Positions 21,870-22,513 of a DNA stretch of 22,513 nt are shown here, in pieces (the stretch's first letter is position 1; each line of letters begins with the position of its first letter). Source of the stretch: UMGS755 sp045595795. GTDB taxonomy: Bacteria > Bacillota > Clostridia > UBA1381 > UBA9506. The DNA lies in the NCBI GenBank assembly GCA_045595795.1, contig JAZOBC010000028.1:1-22513 (forward strand), read 5' to 3'. The position numbers and the translations under genes are program-made. The notes beneath the pieces are model-generated. The model had not been told where the DNA came from, did no database searches, and saw only the letters and a list, made by a program, of their open reading frames with translations.

Positions 21870-22451
21870 ATGAGAATTTGTGTGTTTGGTGCTGCGTCAC
21901 CTACAATCGATCAAGAATATATAAACAAGGTGGAAGCTTTGGGAAAAGAAATGGTCAAGCGCGGTCATTCACTGGTGTTTGGCGGAGGTGCAAATGGTTT
22001 GATGGGTGCAGCCGCACGCGGCGTTAAAGCAGAAAACGGACACATTGTAGGCGTGATTCCCAAATTTTTCAGAGAAGATACGGTAGAAGCGCTGTTTGAT
22101 GACTGTGATGTGCTTTATGAGCCCGATACCATGCGAGAACGCAAGCAAATTATGGAGGATAACGCCGATGCTTTTATTGTGACCCCGGGCGGAATCGGAA
22201 CCTATGAGGAATTTTTTGAAATTTTGACCTCAAAACAGCTCTGCCGCCACCATAAGCCCATTGCAATTTATAATATCAACGGCTTTTACCAAGAAATTGA
22301 TGAAGCTATGCGAAGTGCCATATCTAAGAACTTCATTAAAGAAAATTGCTTAGAACTGTATAAAATGTCGGAAGACGTAAATGAAATTTTTGATTACATT
22401 GAAGAACCTGTGAAAGAAATTAAAACCATTAAGGAATTAAAAGATGGTTAA
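21870..22451 (+). CDS. LOG-family nucleotide 5'-phosphate phosphoribohydrolase
   Basis: A 193-residue Rossmann-like protein of the LOG (lonely guy) / TIGR00730 family, which hydrolyses the N-glycosidic bond of purine nucleoside monophosphates (cytokinin riboside 5'-phosphates in plants, AMP-like substrates in bacteria) to free base and ribose 5-phosphate. The signature residues are present: FGGGANGLMGAAARG, the MRERKQIM helix (R89, K92) and PGGIGTYEEFFE (106-117, with Glu113/Glu114 for catalysis). The physiological role in bacteria is often unclear. GGAGGA (21857-21862) precedes the ATG. It follows the YwaF-like gene by 47 bases and overlaps the next start by 8 bases, suggesting an operon that continues beyond the window. 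Confidence 0.93.
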   Translation: MRICVFGAASPTIDQEYINKVEALGKEMVKRGHSLVFGGGANGLMGAAARGVKAENGHIVGVIPKFFREDTVEALFDDCDVLYEPDTMRERKQIMEDNADAFIVTPGGIGTYEEFFEILTSKQLCRHHKPIAIYNINGFYQEIDEAMRSAISKNFIKENCLELYKMSEDVNEIFDYIEEPVKEIKTIKELKDG

Positions 22452-22513
22452 ACCGAGTAGACCCTATGCAGAGAATGAAGAAACGGTAAACACCAACGCG
22501 GATTGGCCTTTCA
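22444..22513 (+). CDS. Start of an unidentified gene (5' part only)
   Basis: An open frame begins at ATG 22444, overlapping the LOG gene by 8 bases, with AGGA about nine bases upstream, and runs to the window edge: 23 codons, beginning MVKPSRPYAENEETVN. The overlap, site and polar N terminus look like a real start, but nothing identifies the family. Confidence 0.6.
   Translation, partial: MVKPSRPYAENEETVNTNADWPF

Noticed and set aside
1..22513. CRISPR array, tRNA/rRNA genes, transposases or phage genes
   Set aside because: No regularly spaced repeats, cloverleaf-like genes, inverted-repeat-bounded transposase frames or phage proteins were seen on either strand.

Overview
The window looks like chromosome from a spore-forming member of the Clostridia (Firmicutes), probably a gut or anaerobic lineage. 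The clues are strong AGGAGG-type ribosome binding sites, a tRNA-Phe T-box leader, spmA/spmB sporulation genes, a PheS with the four-cysteine insert common in Firmicutes, and consensus sigma-A promoters. No rRNA, tRNA, CRISPR array, insertion sequence or phage gene was seen. The species cannot be named from this sequence.

Region 1 (1-1980) holds the 3' end of a PHP-domain phosphoesterase gene, murB with its terminator, and a small four-helix membrane protein whose cysteine clusters all appear to face the cytoplasm.

Region 2 (2000-11570) is one long plus-strand unit. An extended -10 promoter and a T-box leader with a UUC (Phe) specifier precede pheS-pheT-aroA-aroC-pheA-aroK. Phenylalanyl-tRNA charging and the chorismate-to-phenylalanine steps therefore appear to be read out by uncharged tRNA-Phe. 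spmA-spmB and a flavin-reductase-like gene follow without an obvious terminator, but a hairpin covers the spmA ribosome binding site. A near-perfect bidirectional hairpin ends the unit and also serves a convergent small lipoprotein gene.

Region 3 (11580-16260) is a carbohydrate cassette: an FGGY sugar kinase, an L-fucose/L-arabinose-isomerase-like protein and a GH4 NAD-dependent glycosidase. It is driven by a perfect TTGACA-17-TATAAT promoter with a candidate operator just downstream.

Region 4 (16230-20950) is mostly minus strand: an AraR-type GntR/LacI regulator, a ZIP metal transporter with its own promoter, and a Gfo/Idh oxidoreductase overlapping an AP-endonuclease-2-like TIM barrel enzyme. 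An AraC regulator diverges from that pair through overlapping promoters. Regions 3 and 4 together suggest handling of an unusual glycoside by oxidoreductive chemistry (GH4, and possibly the Gfo/Idh plus TIM barrel pair), then isomerisation and phosphorylation of the freed sugar. No transporter or aldolase lies in the window, so the substrate is unknown.

Region 5 (21000-22513) holds a YwaF/TMEM164-like membrane protein, a LOG-family phosphoribohydrolase and the first 23 codons of an unidentified gene. The only stretch longer than 300 bases without a protein gene is 1979-2466, which holds a terminator, the promoter and the T-box leader.
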